Assembly (NCBI RefSeq): GCF_011075055.1
Contig: NC_058155.1
Location: 7,969,537 to 8,033,536 of the forward strand
DNA from: Mangifera indica
Taxonomy: Eukaryota; Streptophyta; Magnoliopsida; Sapindales; Anacardiaceae
Length of the DNA stretch: 64,000 nt
Direction of reading: 5' to 3'
Made by a program: the position numbers and the translations under genes. Position 1 is the first letter of the stretch; each line of letters starts with the position of its first letter. Below are positions 47,443-63,449 of this stretch, in pieces. The notes beneath the pieces are model-generated. The model had not been told where the DNA came from. It saw nothing but the letters and a program-made list of their open reading frames with translations, and ran no database searches.

Positions 47443-49430
47443 GTCAAGAGGTCAATCTACCTTGAATAAATTGCTCACACTTTAAACACATGATTCCTTA
47501 AATTGTAGAATACTGTTAACGTGTAGGAACTTACTCACATATGATAGATAACTTATATCATAATGGTATTATTATGCAATATGTGAATTTGAACTCATGT
47601 CTAGATGATTGGACTATAACAAGTTATTCATCATTCATGTCTTGTTAACATTAATCATCTATGTGTAAACTGTTACTCCTACCATAAAAATATCAACAAA
47701 AAATGTGTAGATAACCCTCAATGTGCTACAAGTGTATCAATGCAAACATATAATTTTGCACCTCACACATGCACTATAGGGGTATCCGACCCTGTATATG
47801 TTTTATGGGATTTCTATGTCCCAACTCATTACCCTATCTCTAAAAAAACATGTATCATAATCATCTTGAAATCATTCTCAAATCTATAATATGTTTTCTA
47901 AGTTAATATTCTTGAGCCCATAATTTATCTCATCTTAAGCTCTATCTAGCTTTCATATATTTTGTACATGTTCATACTCATCATGCCCTATTTTATTCTC
48001 TCTCTTTGGCACATCTCTGTATTTCAACATGCCTTATACGTCCTTAAATATCTCTCGATACATCTTTGCAAATGATTGTCTATCCCTCCTAGACATGTGG
48101 CCATTCTTTATTCAATGTATGATCATGCATTATTCATGAACAAATGTGTGTTCTATCTCAAAATGAATGTTCATAACGTCCTCCGTCACAATTGTTTATG
48201 TCTTTTATCATGTATGATTATGTGTCTCATATGACGACTATGCACCTCTTTATCACAAATGGAATATCTCTTATAATCATGACTATGTGCAACCTAGGAG
48301 TATTATTGTCATTTCACATTTGTGAGCAATTGTGCACTTTTCTACACAAATATTTTTCTCAACCTAGTTGATTTGTGATGAACTATTGCACAAATCTTAC
48401 GTACAATTGTCTATCAACTATGGTGTCTTTGCCCTAATCAGTGAACGATTGTGTATGTCCAATGCATGCTCATTAACTCGCACGAAACCCTATTTTCTAT
48501 GAAGACGCGTGGTTGTACTTAACCTTGGTTATGGTCATAGATCATGTTCTAGTTTTGCGATTTCAAACCATTTTGACTGAATCTTTTCTATCCATTCCAT
48601 ACCATATTAATTCTATATCAACTCAAAAGCATATAACTATTTTTGACAAGGCAAACAACGTCATGCTAGATAACCATTCATTATCAAGATTAACACTTTC
48701 CTCGAGTAAAACAAAAGTTTCCATAATCATGATTTTCATACTAGAATCAATTTATGCTTGGAATAAGAAAAACTCCTACTTACCTTATCGTCAAAGTAAA
48801 TTAACAATTTTACTTTTTCATTTCATATTTTTCATTAAAAGGTTAAATTTAAAAAAAAAAATGTTATTTAAGTAACTAGTAGGTGGAAACAATGCTCTTA
48901 GGCTAAATCTTGGTTGGCAAAATATTAATCACTCTTAACAAGATTACATTTTTATTTAGTTACTCACCAATTCATTATAAATATATTATTTTTTGTTGAC
49001 AGCCTTCATCTAATACCATCGCTCTATTCTATATTGATTTAAATACATTTATCATGTAATTACTAAAACAGTTAATTAATATAAATACAAATTTATCAAC
49101 TAATCATCTACATTTTTTATTTTTAAAATTTTTTTTATCAAAATAAGATATCACCATTATTTTTATTTTTAGTTAATATATCAAGTAACATAAATAATAT
49201 TTTAGAATAATTATATTTAATGATATTTAAGTAAAATAATATCTTAAATTTTTTTATTATATTTAACTAAATACAATAATTATTTATATATATATATATA
49301 TATTATTTTTTATTAAATATAATAATAATTTATATTTAGTAATTTTGCAGCGATTCTATCATTGTGATAATTTTTAATTTTTTGTAATGAAATATTATTT
49401 AAACCAGATGCACTTTTAAAACCAAGGGCA
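47443..49430. other. Gene-free intergenic region
   Basis: About 2 kb of moderately AT-rich DNA, with no supported gene. The 120-codon frame at 48513-48875 has no recognisable domain; I see no transposase or RNA gene. Confidence 0.5.
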
Positions 49431-49580
49431 ATATTATGTGTATATAATTTAAGTACACAGATAATGTATTATCATGTGATTGAGTATTATTTTATTTTTA
49501 TTTAAAATAATCTAATTATATAATGATATTAATTTATATATCTAAATTATGTATAAAAAATTTATATATATAATTTTATT
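49431..49580. repeat. AT-rich palindromic MITE, copy 3 of 6
   Basis: ATATTATGTGTATATAATTT at the left and TTTATATATATAATTTTATT at the right surround the shared GTATTATCATGTGATTGAGT centre. Boundaries are approximate. Confidence 0.6.
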
Positions 49581-49969
49581 ATAAAATGAATTCGTAAGGA
49601 AATGACACCCAAAAGTGAACACTAGATTACTCATGTCTAAAGGCACTAAAATAGCCTAAATTTGGACAGTGGTGTGAAATGTGAGTTCATATTTTGATCC
49701 AAGTCTAACTATAAATCATTATACCAATATTAAATAACAAGTGGTTTTCTTAGGGCAAAATGATTGACTTGATTTGGAGTCAAAAGCTTAAGAATGGTTT
49801 GTCACGCCTCAATGTCTAATCAATTAGAATTGTACGGGATTTGAATTTTAACTCAATATTGTTCAATTAATCAAACCACTCAAGACCAAAAGTTTTCCCT
49901 ACTTAGATACGAAGTCTCAAATTCCTTGGCCATTAATTTTTCAAAAAAGACTAGTGTTTCGTGTAAAAT

Positions 49970-50107
49970 AATATGTATAATTTTATATATAAATAATAAT
50001 ATGATATTATATAAATAAATAATTTTAAATTAAAAATAAAATAATTTCTAATTATATAATAATATATTATTATTATTTATATATAAAATTATGTATATAT
50101 TATTATT
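49970..50107. repeat. AT-rich palindromic MITE, copy 4 of 6
   Basis: Starts AATAATATGTATAATTTTAT and ends with the near-inverse AAAATTATGTATATATTATT, so it is an almost perfect hairpin. It lies only 0.4 kb from copy 3. Confidence 0.62.
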
Positions 50108-50788
50108 AATCAAATTTTACGTTGAAATGCAATAATTTTAACTAAATCTAATGAATACATCAAAATATTACACAGTTTGTTTAAGTGATTTAATGATATC
50201 AGTTGAATAATAACAAAAATTATGTCTTAATCAGTTGGCTTAAGATTGTAAATTACTAAGCAATTTCTTATAGAAGGATTTCGTTTTTCTCCCTTTTATT
50301 CAATTCTCTTTTCACATATAAAAAGTCAATACGTGGCCCCTAAACATAATGCAACAAAATAATACAAGTTGAATTTTCTTAATTGTAAGATAGTGATATT
50401 TGCTAAGTTTACTTGCGAAGAGAGACATTCAGATATTTATAACATCTTCGATTCAACCATTCAGTTTACTGTTAAGATATGATTTAATTTTTGGATTTTA
50501 TAATTTAAAATATATTTTAATAGTTTAAAGAGTTTACGCATTATTTAACTAGTATTATTTTAGTATTTTTAAGCAATATAAAATGCATAGATAAACTCAG
50601 TATTTCTCTCATATTTTGTCAATATGAAATTCGTTTAGGGGTCTCACAATCACCCCCCTTACAGGACTTAACGTCTTCACTGAAATTTATCCCACCATCG
50701 CTCAAGAAGATACATAAAACAACTCTAATTCTCACGCGTAAAATATTATTTCAATCTAATGAGTGAATGCAACCATATTAAATAAAAA
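50108..50788. other. Intergenic spacer, no gene seen
   Basis: AT-rich sequence; a short stretch near 50636-50700 is less AT-rich but not coding as far as I can see. Confidence 0.45.
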
Positions 50789-50955
50789 ATATTATGTATA
50801 CATATTTTTATTACATAATTTACATATATAAATAATGTATTATCATGTGATTATGTATTATTTTATCTTTAATTGAAAATAATTTAATTATATAATAATA
50901 TATCATCAATTTACTAAAATTATATAAAAAAAATATGTATATATAGTTTTATTGT
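50789..50955. repeat. AT-rich palindromic MITE, copy 5 of 6
   Basis: Starts ATATTATGTATACATATTTT, carries GTATTATCATGTGATTATGT as in copy 3, and ends AAATATGTATATATAGTTTT. Confidence 0.6.
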
Positions 50956-53465
50956 ATTAAATAGAGGGAGAGGTAACACAACCATCTTAACCTGTAACTA
51001 CAAACTAGACAAATCAGAAATAAATTTTATTGTTATATATCACGTTAGAGTCATTTGAATCTTGAATGTTTGCAAATTAACTGTTAACCCTTCACCACTT
51101 AGGGTAGCCTCGGGGTTGAACAAAACACATTTTGGTTGCATTGTAACTTTATGTTTATTTTATTGTTTTTTTTTTTTTTAAATTTTAATATCTAAGGATT
51201 TGTGGTCGAATTTGGAGCTACAAAAAGTTGCACATAATTTCCAAATGAAGCACATAATTTAATTGATTGGGATCCTCAAATCTACAAATTCATAAATTAT
51301 TCAGTTACCGACACATATTTTATTCTTAATCCCGTATTTAAAATCTCTAGAAAAGTGAAATTAGAATCATTGGGTATCACATTATTTTATATTCATTTTA
51401 TTAAACATTTTCTTTCTCTTTTGCAATGAAAAAAAAAATCTTATTCATAATAGTGTTTCAAAAATTCATTTATATATATATATATATATATATTTGTTAA
51501 GTGAAATTCATATATGAAATGAAGTTGAGTTTAAGTTCAAATTAATTAAGTTTACTTTAAAGTTATTTGAATTTAATTTGTTTAAAGAGAATTAAATTTG
51601 AATTCGATTATAGTGTCAAACTTTTATATTATAATTAAGCAAATAATGATAAAAAATGATATTATTTTAATATTATTAATTAAAATAATATTATTTTAAT
51701 TGATTCGTATTAAATTTTTCTAAATTTATAAATTTAATGAATTGAACACCTTTTAAATTTGAATTGAGTTTAAAAATATTTAACGTTTAAATATAAATTC
51801 AAATTTAAATTTATTTAAACTGATTTTTTTTTAAATTTAAATAAATTTAATTTAAATTTAATCCTAATTTGGTGAAATGTTTAAACATAATTTACATTTT
51901 GTAAAAAATTAAATAAACAATTTTGATTGGCTTTATGATTCAAAAGGGAAAGACTTATGGGATGAGGTAGGACCACGAAATATGGAGGGCATGCTTGACA
52001 CCTCATAATAAACAAAAAGTAAAAGCGTGGGGAAAAAGGCAAAGAAAAGAAAAAACACACTTCACTTTCAAATCGAACATACCAAAGATTTGGTTGGGTG
52101 TGGCGGTAGCATAACTCATACTCAATCAAAGCTCACACGCGTACCCCTTGATCCCATGATTATCACAACAAGATCTTTTATGAGGCCCCACTCCGACCAA
52201 ACATCAAATCAAACTCACATGGATTTTCAGGCCTACTGTTTTCGCACTCTCAGTCTTGCGCCTTTTTTTGTTTTTAGGCAAATCTTAAAGATTCCATTGG
52301 CCCTTTCTCTTTCTGGCCCGACTTTATCTTTTTACCCGCATCCCTCCCGAGTCAAACGCAATAACAATGTTTATATGACCGTCTTCACATTTCCACACGC
52401 TTGCATTTTTTTAATTTTTATTTTAATAATTATAATTGCCACGTGTTTTGTTCTGGTTTAAAGTTAAAAAAATACTTAATCCCTAAAAAATAGCAACATT
52501 TCTAATATTTTCCAACAATTTATCGGATTTTCTTTCTTTTTTTTATTTGTCCATCTGTATTAATTAAATTAGTAAACTTATAATATAATAATATAATTTC
52601 TAGCCTCAATAGTTAGTAATCTAGTTGGATTTGATAATTAAAATCCTATCCAGATGATTGATTTGATTATATCGCATCATTCAAGATGCAATTTTATCGA
52701 ATTACATTTAAAAAAATGTGATCTAACAACCATAATCATAATTAAAATACAATTTAATAAAATTGTAATTAAAATATGTAATTTTGATAAGATTCACAAT
52801 TGATCAAACGATTTTTTTATGTAATCGACATAAAGAGGCAAGGTTACATCAAATTATATCTCTTTGATAAAATTTCAAACAAATCCCATTAAAAAATATG
52901 TGATCCCGTTAAAATCACATTACACATGTACAATACGATGAGATGCCATTTATTTTTTTCAATGGAATTGGGTTTTAGGCATGAATTTGTAGTTTAAGAA
53001 ATTCAGTGGGCGAAAACAATTAATCGCTTTTGCCAAACCTTGGGTGGGTAATAATTTTCTCTTTTCAAAATATTAAACCTTTTTTTTTTAATTTTTGTTC
53101 ATGATATTCCAAATTAACAAATTTGACCTGTAATTTAATCAAAATCTTAACGTGTTGCATGGGCTCAAATTATATCTTGGAGCATGGGAAAAATCTTGGA
53201 CCCAGAAATAGGCCCAAATCTATTAAACCCTTGGGCCTTAACCTGAAGAAGTAAATCAAATTGTGCCAAAGTCCAGAACAGAAAAAGCGAGTAAACGAAT
53301 AACGGAAATAATGTTTTTTTATTTTATAAATAATCATAAAAAATTTAAAACTTTTGTATCTTGCCAAACCTCTATTTTATCCCAAAAAATAAAAAATAAA
53401 AAAGAAAAACACCAATATTCTTTTTTTCATTAACTACAGATAAGTTAAAATTGACGAAATAACGA
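50956..53465. other. Gene-free intergenic region
   Basis: Contains a (TA)n run at about 51472-51491 and a strongly AT-rich stretch with repeated TTTAAATTT-like words (51500-51860). The overlapping frames at 51881-52461 lie in a less AT-rich island with no recognisable domain. No gene is called. Confidence 0.5.
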
Positions 53466-53662
53466 GTTAATGTTGATCGTTCATACATTAATTCAACAAA
53501 AAAAATTCTACATATATTATACAAAATTTAACTCTAAATCATATAAACAAATTAAACAATTATATTTATAACTCAAATTAATTATAAAAATTAAACCTGA
53601 CCTAGCAAACATAGATTAAAAAAAGAAAAATAAAAGATATGAGTGATCACCGATCCTATCCC
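53466..53662. repeat. MITE with TGATCAC ends, copy 2 of 2
   Basis: The interior words CTCTAAATCATATAAACAAA and TTATAACTCAAATTAATTAT match the copy at 33427-33665. The right end GTGATCACCGATCCTATCCC corresponds to GTGATCACTCCTACCCC there. The left end GTTGATCGTTCATAC is eroded. Confidence 0.55.
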
Positions 53663-54176
53663 AAGAAATTTTAAAATTTTAATTTCAATTCTTTGAAGAA
53701 AATGTTAAAAAACCTAATAAAATGTTTACTTATTTAAATTAAAATAAATTTGTTATTGAATTTTTTTATATAATTAAATTAAATTTTAAATTAAAAATGA
53801 ATATTAATTATATCCATATAAATTATATAATGTTTATAATTTTTTTAAAGTTGGATAATGTTTCTTATTTTTAATCAAATTAGGATATTTTAATTGAATT
53901 TAATTAATAGTATTAGGAAAATGGTTTTATATAAATAAAGGTTTAATAATGTTTCAACGGACAAAACGACAATTCAATCCAACTACCTCTAATTCGTAAG
54001 AAGGGTAGGCGAGTGCAGAGCCAACTTGTGTGTGCGTCTTGAACTCGCCATGAGATGAGCCTTTGAAGGTAAGACTTTTCTTTCTGATTTTCCTTCATCT
54101 TCTCGTAAGCCATTCAGTATATCACCATCATTTCGTTTACATCAACACACGCGCTGTACAGAACCAAAGTGAATTC
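53663..54176 (+). other. 5' flank of the ALAD gene
   Basis: AT-rich spacer, then the likely promoter and leader. AAG-GTAAGA at 54066-54071 and a CTGTACAG acceptor ending 54161 suggest a 93-bp 5'UTR intron, which would remove the alternative upstream reading frame. Inferred from splice-site form only. Confidence 0.4.
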
Positions 54177-58291
<4,115 letters not shown>

Positions 58292-58676
58292 GAATGGTCT
58301 GATCAACATGGTTATTAAAATGTTGTAGGGGCATCTTTTTTGGTAGGTACTTTACGCTTGAATAAGTTGGGAATTTTGAGTGATATAAATTAACCAGTCA
58401 GATTTGTTAATTAAAATCTGACTTGTTATTAAATTTATGTATGTGACATGAGAATTTACGGCTTTTAATTAGAACAAATAAAAGCAAATTATGAAGCAGA
58501 AGATCCTCTACTTGATTTACAACTCCATGGAAAATGTTGCCCTTGCATATTCCCTAACCCAGGTACACCAAAAAACAATGTGCTCCTGTAGCTTAGCATC
58601 GGCAAGTGCACTGGTAAAAAACAGAGCACATCTTTTATACTAAAAGCTTACCATCCACGGCAAAAGCTACAGCAGC
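58292..58676. other. Convergent 3' spacer between ALAD and amidohydrolase
   Basis: Only 385 bp separate the two stop codons, so the 3'UTRs must be short or overlap. No gene or transposon end was recognised. Confidence 0.7.
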
Positions 58677-61600
58677 TTAACTTCCCCAACTTCGTCCCCG
58701 TTCGTTCAGGTATCTTTCTGCTATTGTAGCATGAACTGCTGCACCTATCGGTAGAACATCTTCATCGATCATAAAATATGGTGAGTGGCCTGTGTGTACT
58801 GATCCCAAGGTCTCATTCCTTATTCCGATGTAGAAGAAAGCTGCAGGAATCACCTCCGAGTAAAAGGAGAAGTCCTCAGCCCCCATCATGGGGGGAACCT
58901 CCCTGTAGTTAGTTGGACCCAACAAATCAGTGGCAACCCTTTTCACATGCTCGTACATTTTCTGATCATTCACCGTTGGGGGGTAGATTGTCGATTCCTT
59001 TTCGAAGAAGTCAACTGTTGCCGAGCATTTGAAAACACTAGCTTGCTCCACAATCACCTGTTTCAGATGAATAATCAGTTATAATCTATCAAGCATGAAG
59101 AGGAGGACGTTGAGAATGATTTTTGTGAATAAACAAACCTCTTGTATTCTGCGTAGAAGTTGATAAAAGCTGGTGTTAGAAAATGCCCTGAAGGTTCCAC
59201 CAATTATAACTGTATCAGGAATGATCTCAGGATTATTCCCTCCATTGAATGAGGTTACTGACACAACCTGTAAGTTAGCACATCATCTATATACTCATTT
59301 GTGCATTAAAAAATATGTACGCATAATTATATTGGTTCAGTAAATTTTTGGAAGGAAAAAGAATGAAAGCCGGTATAGAGGATAAGTATTATGTAAGGCA
59401 AACCTGCGAGTCTAGTGGATTTGACTCACGAGACACAATGCCCTGCAAGCTGATTACAGCGGCAGAGGCTGCTAAAATGGGGTCAACTGAGCGGTGTGGG
59501 TTCACGGTGCTGCCTCTTTTACTAATTACGGCCCTGAAGAAGCCACAGCCGGCCAGCAAAGGACCTGGCCTTGAGCCAATGATACCAGTAGGGTGCTCGT
59601 GAGATACATGAACTGCAAATATGGCCTCTATATCTTCCAGAGCCCCATCTCCAATCATCCTTTTTGCACCATTTCCAGCTTCCTCTGCTGGTTGAAATAT
59701 CAGTATTACAGTTCCCTATCATAATAAAATTCAAAATTCATCAGATAATTCAGTCCACTTATGCCACAAAATTGCACTTTTACTGAAAACCGATCTGGGT
59801 CGTTTCTCTTTTATATTTTTTTAATGTATAAGAATTTAATATGAGCCATAACTGGCATCATCAGCCTAAGTGGTCCCTGTTTGTATTAAAAAGCCTTAAA
59901 AACGACAACTATAAAAAGAAACAACACCAACTTTCCGACTCCTGGATTTAAGATACATGCATCTGGAGAGAGAGCAATACGAGTTTCAACACACATGTTT
60001 AAATTTCAATAAAAAATTTCCCACCCACCTAGGCATTTAGCCGATTGTGACTGAAATTGACACAAGTTTGGCTATTCATTCTGAGAACTGGACCACAATG
60101 TAAAAAAAAAAAATGCCCAGCTGAATATTATTGTACTGGTTTTCGTCCCAAGACATTATTTTATTTTGCAACGTTTGAAATTGTTGTCTGTGTCTCCCAA
60201 GGCCTGTATAAATGCCCTCTGTTTCAGTTATACCTTAATAAGAAGGGTTTTAAACAAGCTAATATTCTACAAGCTCAGGGAATGTGCAAGTTCTGTATAA
60301 ACGCCCGGTGTCTTAATTTTTAGTTTCTAAGACACAGCATGTGTGAGTAGTGTGGCAGTAAGTGCAAGTTCAACAACTATTCCAGCTAACATTACACTAA
60401 ACACTTTTCCTGTCAATGAATTTATTCCTTGTCATGAAGAAAGGGACAACTCTATTATCAGACAACACAAGCATATATACATGCATTCTACTTTTTAATG
60501 GCCAAAAAGCTTATTCCCACCCGTTAACTTTTATTAAAATTTACTATTAAGTTTAAAGTTAAAAATATCATTAAATCAAAAATATTAAAAAAAACTAAAA
60601 ATTTATCACGTTTTTCTCTCTTAATTTAAAAATCTAACAATTTTATCTCACTCAAAGTTTGAAAAGTGACTATTTTTCCTATAAGATTTACTTTTTGACG
60701 AATTTCGCCATCTCCAGCTATGTTCTCTCTCCCCCCTCCCTCTCTGGCCATCTTCATTGGAGACGAAGACAACAAATCGTTTTCGTCTCCAACGGAAACA
60801 ATAGGGGAAGGCAACAAGAGAGACCAAGAGAGAGAGAGAACGCTATTGGTTAGAAAGGAGATGGTCATCAAAGAGGAAAAAAAAAACCTTAAAAGAAAAA
60901 TGGTAATTTTTTAAATCTTAGATGAGAAAAAATTATTAAATTTTTAAACTAATAGGAAAAAATGTGATAAATTTTTATTTTTTAAAATATTTTTAACTAA
61001 ATTATATTTTTAGTAGGTATTTGAGTTTTTAAAAACTAATAAATGAAAGTTTGGAGATTTCACCAAACCTTAGGTGAAAATAAGTCTTTTAACCCCCTTG
61101 TTTGTTCATCTATAAAACAAGATCACACTAACACAAAATGTTGCCCTGTCAAAACATAGTCTGATTTGAGTAAATGTGAAGGAAGAGAAAAAAATTATGA
61201 AAGCAAAAGCAAGAAGATGAAATGAAAAGCAGCTTTCATTATCAACGGAGTAACGTGGGTTCCATTTCCAAACTCATGGGATTCGTTTGTTCCATTTCCA
61301 ACTGAAAGACTTGGAAAGTGGACAATGAACCGCCCTACTTTTCTGCAATGTACATCTCTATGCATGTGATTGTATAATTTTAATTTACAAATCAAATGAC
61401 ATGATGATACATCATCGTTAATACTCAAATTTGTACCAATTGTTTATCAAATAATGCTACTCTACTCAGCATGACCTTCTAACACTTTAAGAGGTAGTAT
61501 CATTATTGCATGTACCAATTGGTATGGCAGGAAAATTTAATGTATAGAGATGAGTGTTTAGTGAAGAAATTATGAGGCCAATCCATCTACCTACATTTTT

Positions 61601-63243
61601 GTAAAGGAAATACTGGTCCATACAAATCAAATTGATACCAACCTTCCTATAAATTCCCTTACTTATTTTCCCAACCACTTTGATATTAATGTTCCACCTG
61701 TATATTTACCTTTATCCTATTCTTATCACACTCTATTTTACAGTTTTGTCATGGCATCTTATAAATGCCTTTCATTTCTCTTTTACATTGTATTCCCCTT
61801 ACAGATACCATGTGCCTACCACTACCGTTATTTCTAAGCAGAATTTTGCGTATATCAAATTAAAAGTTCTTAAAAAATATAAAATGAATTACAAATAATT
61901 TTATGAACATTAGAGAGTAATATAATATAAAAAATAAAAAAAAATAATACTATTTACACCTAGTTTTAAATATCTAATTAAGTATTTAAATAAAATATTA
62001 TCATGTAATTAGGTGTTATTTTATCTATGATTTAAAATCACTAAATTACATAATATCATATTATCTGGGTATAAATTGATACTTAATACTGGGTGCACGA
62101 AATTTTTGAGTAAATCACAAACCTTCAAGAGATGTTCACGGGTCTTCAAGATCTTGGCAGCACCAATAAGCATTGTTACATGTGCGTCGTGTCCACAGGC
62201 ATGCATTTTCCCCGCAACTTTGCTTTTATAATCCCACTCAACACCTTCCTACAAACCACATACAACTTCATCATTTACTTAACCACATTTCTCTCTCTCT
62301 CAAATTTTGACCTATAATCCTTGGATCCTTCAAATTCACTTTATTTTAGACCCTTTTGTGTCATCGTGTAACTTACAACTTTGGAAAACTTTTTTTGTCA
62401 CCAAAGTACAAAGTAAAGTACATATTTCAGTATATTCTGACATATCTCGATCATTCTGACACCTATATTATCCATATTAACTTAACATGGCAATAGTAAA
62501 TAAACAGTAAAATAACTATTCATCTTCTGTGTCAGTATTAAAAAAAGATTTTCAAAAATAATTCAGAAACCATAATTTTAGTTCTTGCTTATATTTCATT
62601 CGTATGTGTATGGTAGAAATGAACTTTGAAAAAATAAGAAACAGAAAAAGTAAGTAAATAAACACAGAAAAAAAATGTGTATAATAAATGTTCTTTAATG
62701 AAAAATTAATTAAACGCAGAAAAAATAAATAAATAAATAAAAGGAAAAATAAAAAACCTGAATAGGAAGTGCATCCATATCAGCTCTGATGGCCACAAAC
62801 GGCGGGCCTCCGGTTCCAATCCAGGCCCGAATACCCGTTTTGGCCAACGGATATTTATATCCAATTTCCATCCGATCCAGCTCGGCCCGAACCAACTTAC
62901 TTGTTTCATATTCTTCAAAAGCAAGCTCCGGATGCTGATGAATTCTTCTCCGCACACTTTTCAACCAATCAACGTTCTCCGGCCAGCGAGCTAGAGTCAA
63001 CACCTCCTCGGAGCAGGCCCGTGCCCATACCTCGCAGCCGGAATACGTCGGCCGTGCGGTGCACGATTTGTTCTTGTCGCGGCGAGATTTCACAGGCGTG
63101 GAAAGGAGAGTGTTTATTTCGAAGAAAGTATATTTGTTATCTGAGGCAGTTGAGGCTCCTACATGCAAGAAGTTATTGTTTGGAAAAAGAGCAAATATTG
63201 TTATTGAGATGGAAAATGCGGAGTAAAGGGTTAGAAAACTCAT
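58677..63243 (-). CDS. ILL6: IAA/JA-amino acid conjugate hydrolase, ILR1-like 6 type
   Basis: An M20-family metallo-amidohydrolase that releases hormones from amino-acid conjugates. Five - strand exons (63243-62758, 62248-62123, 59715-59404, 59267-59139, 59057-58677) give 477 aa. The N-terminal hydrophobic segment (about 2-20) is a signal peptide or anchor. Metal-site residues are C180 and H182 (HACGHDAH), E215/E216 (QPAEEAGNG), H240 (AVHVSHEH) and H442 (GHSPYF). The strings [33 protein letters not shown] and [12 protein letters not shown] match ILL6 closely. There is no C-terminal ER retention signal of the kind found in several ILR1-like relatives. A MULE-like MITE sits in intron 2. An in-frame Met 65 codons upstream (63438) is less likely because the chosen start fits the family. 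Arabidopsis ILL6 acts on jasmonoyl-isoleucine; substrate here is inferred. Confidence 0.93.
60500..61094. mobile_element. GGCC-ended MULE-like MITE in ILL6 intron 2
   Basis: Starts GGCCAAAAAGCTTATTCCCA and ends ...CTTAGGTGAAAATAAGTCTTTTAACC. The arms (CGTTTTTCTCTCTTAATTTA left, AAACTAATAGGAAAAAATGT right) are inverse, with a CT-rich then AG-rich core at 60710-60890. Target duplications are not clear. The element lies within the 2.4-kb intron of the amidohydrolase, apparently tolerated. Confidence 0.72.
61943..62098. repeat. AT-rich palindromic MITE, copy 6 of 6 (intronic)
   Basis: AATACTATTTACACCTAG at the left and TACTTAATACTGGGTGCAC at the right are inverse, around TATTATCATGTAATTAGGTG as in the other copies. 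It ends about 25 bp from exon 2 of the amidohydrolase, so it may sit inside the splice-donor-proximal intron region. Confidence 0.5.
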
Positions 63244-63352
63244 GTTTGGCCAGAAAATGAGAAAGAAAAGTTCAGGAAAGAGCGAAGATGAAGTAGAGAA
63301 AAGGGGCAAGGCAAATAAAGAAAGAAATAGAGGGGAGAGGAGGAAATTAGAG

Positions 63353-63449
63353 CACGTGGGGAAAAAGAAGGTAGGGGGGAAAATAGTCACGTGGGAGAAT
63401 ATGATCGAAGAGTAGTTGATTAAAGCGTCGAATCGCATCAGTTACGTGG
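63353..63449 (-). promoter_or_regulatory. Three ACGTGGG motifs upstream of ILL6
   Basis: CACGTG at 63353-63358 and 63388-63393, and TACGTGG at 63443-63449, each followed by GGG on the + strand (so CCCACGTG and CCCACGTA on the gene strand). Two are full G-boxes, the site type bound by MYC2-class and bZIP factors. They lie 110-206 bp before the start codon, in the promoter or 5'UTR. Confidence 0.5.

Noticed and set aside
52027..52461. 144-codon open frame in the gene desert
   Set aside because: No domain recognised, composition is not plant-coding-like, and another frame overlaps it on the opposite strand.
54063..54176. Upstream extension of the ALAD reading frame
   Set aside because: It does not begin with ATG, crosses a likely 5'UTR intron, and the Met at 54177 opens a normal transit peptide.
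63244..63438. Longer N-terminus for the amidohydrolase
   Set aside because: The extension has no family similarity and precedes a Met that fits ILL6-type N-termini, so the shorter model was chosen.
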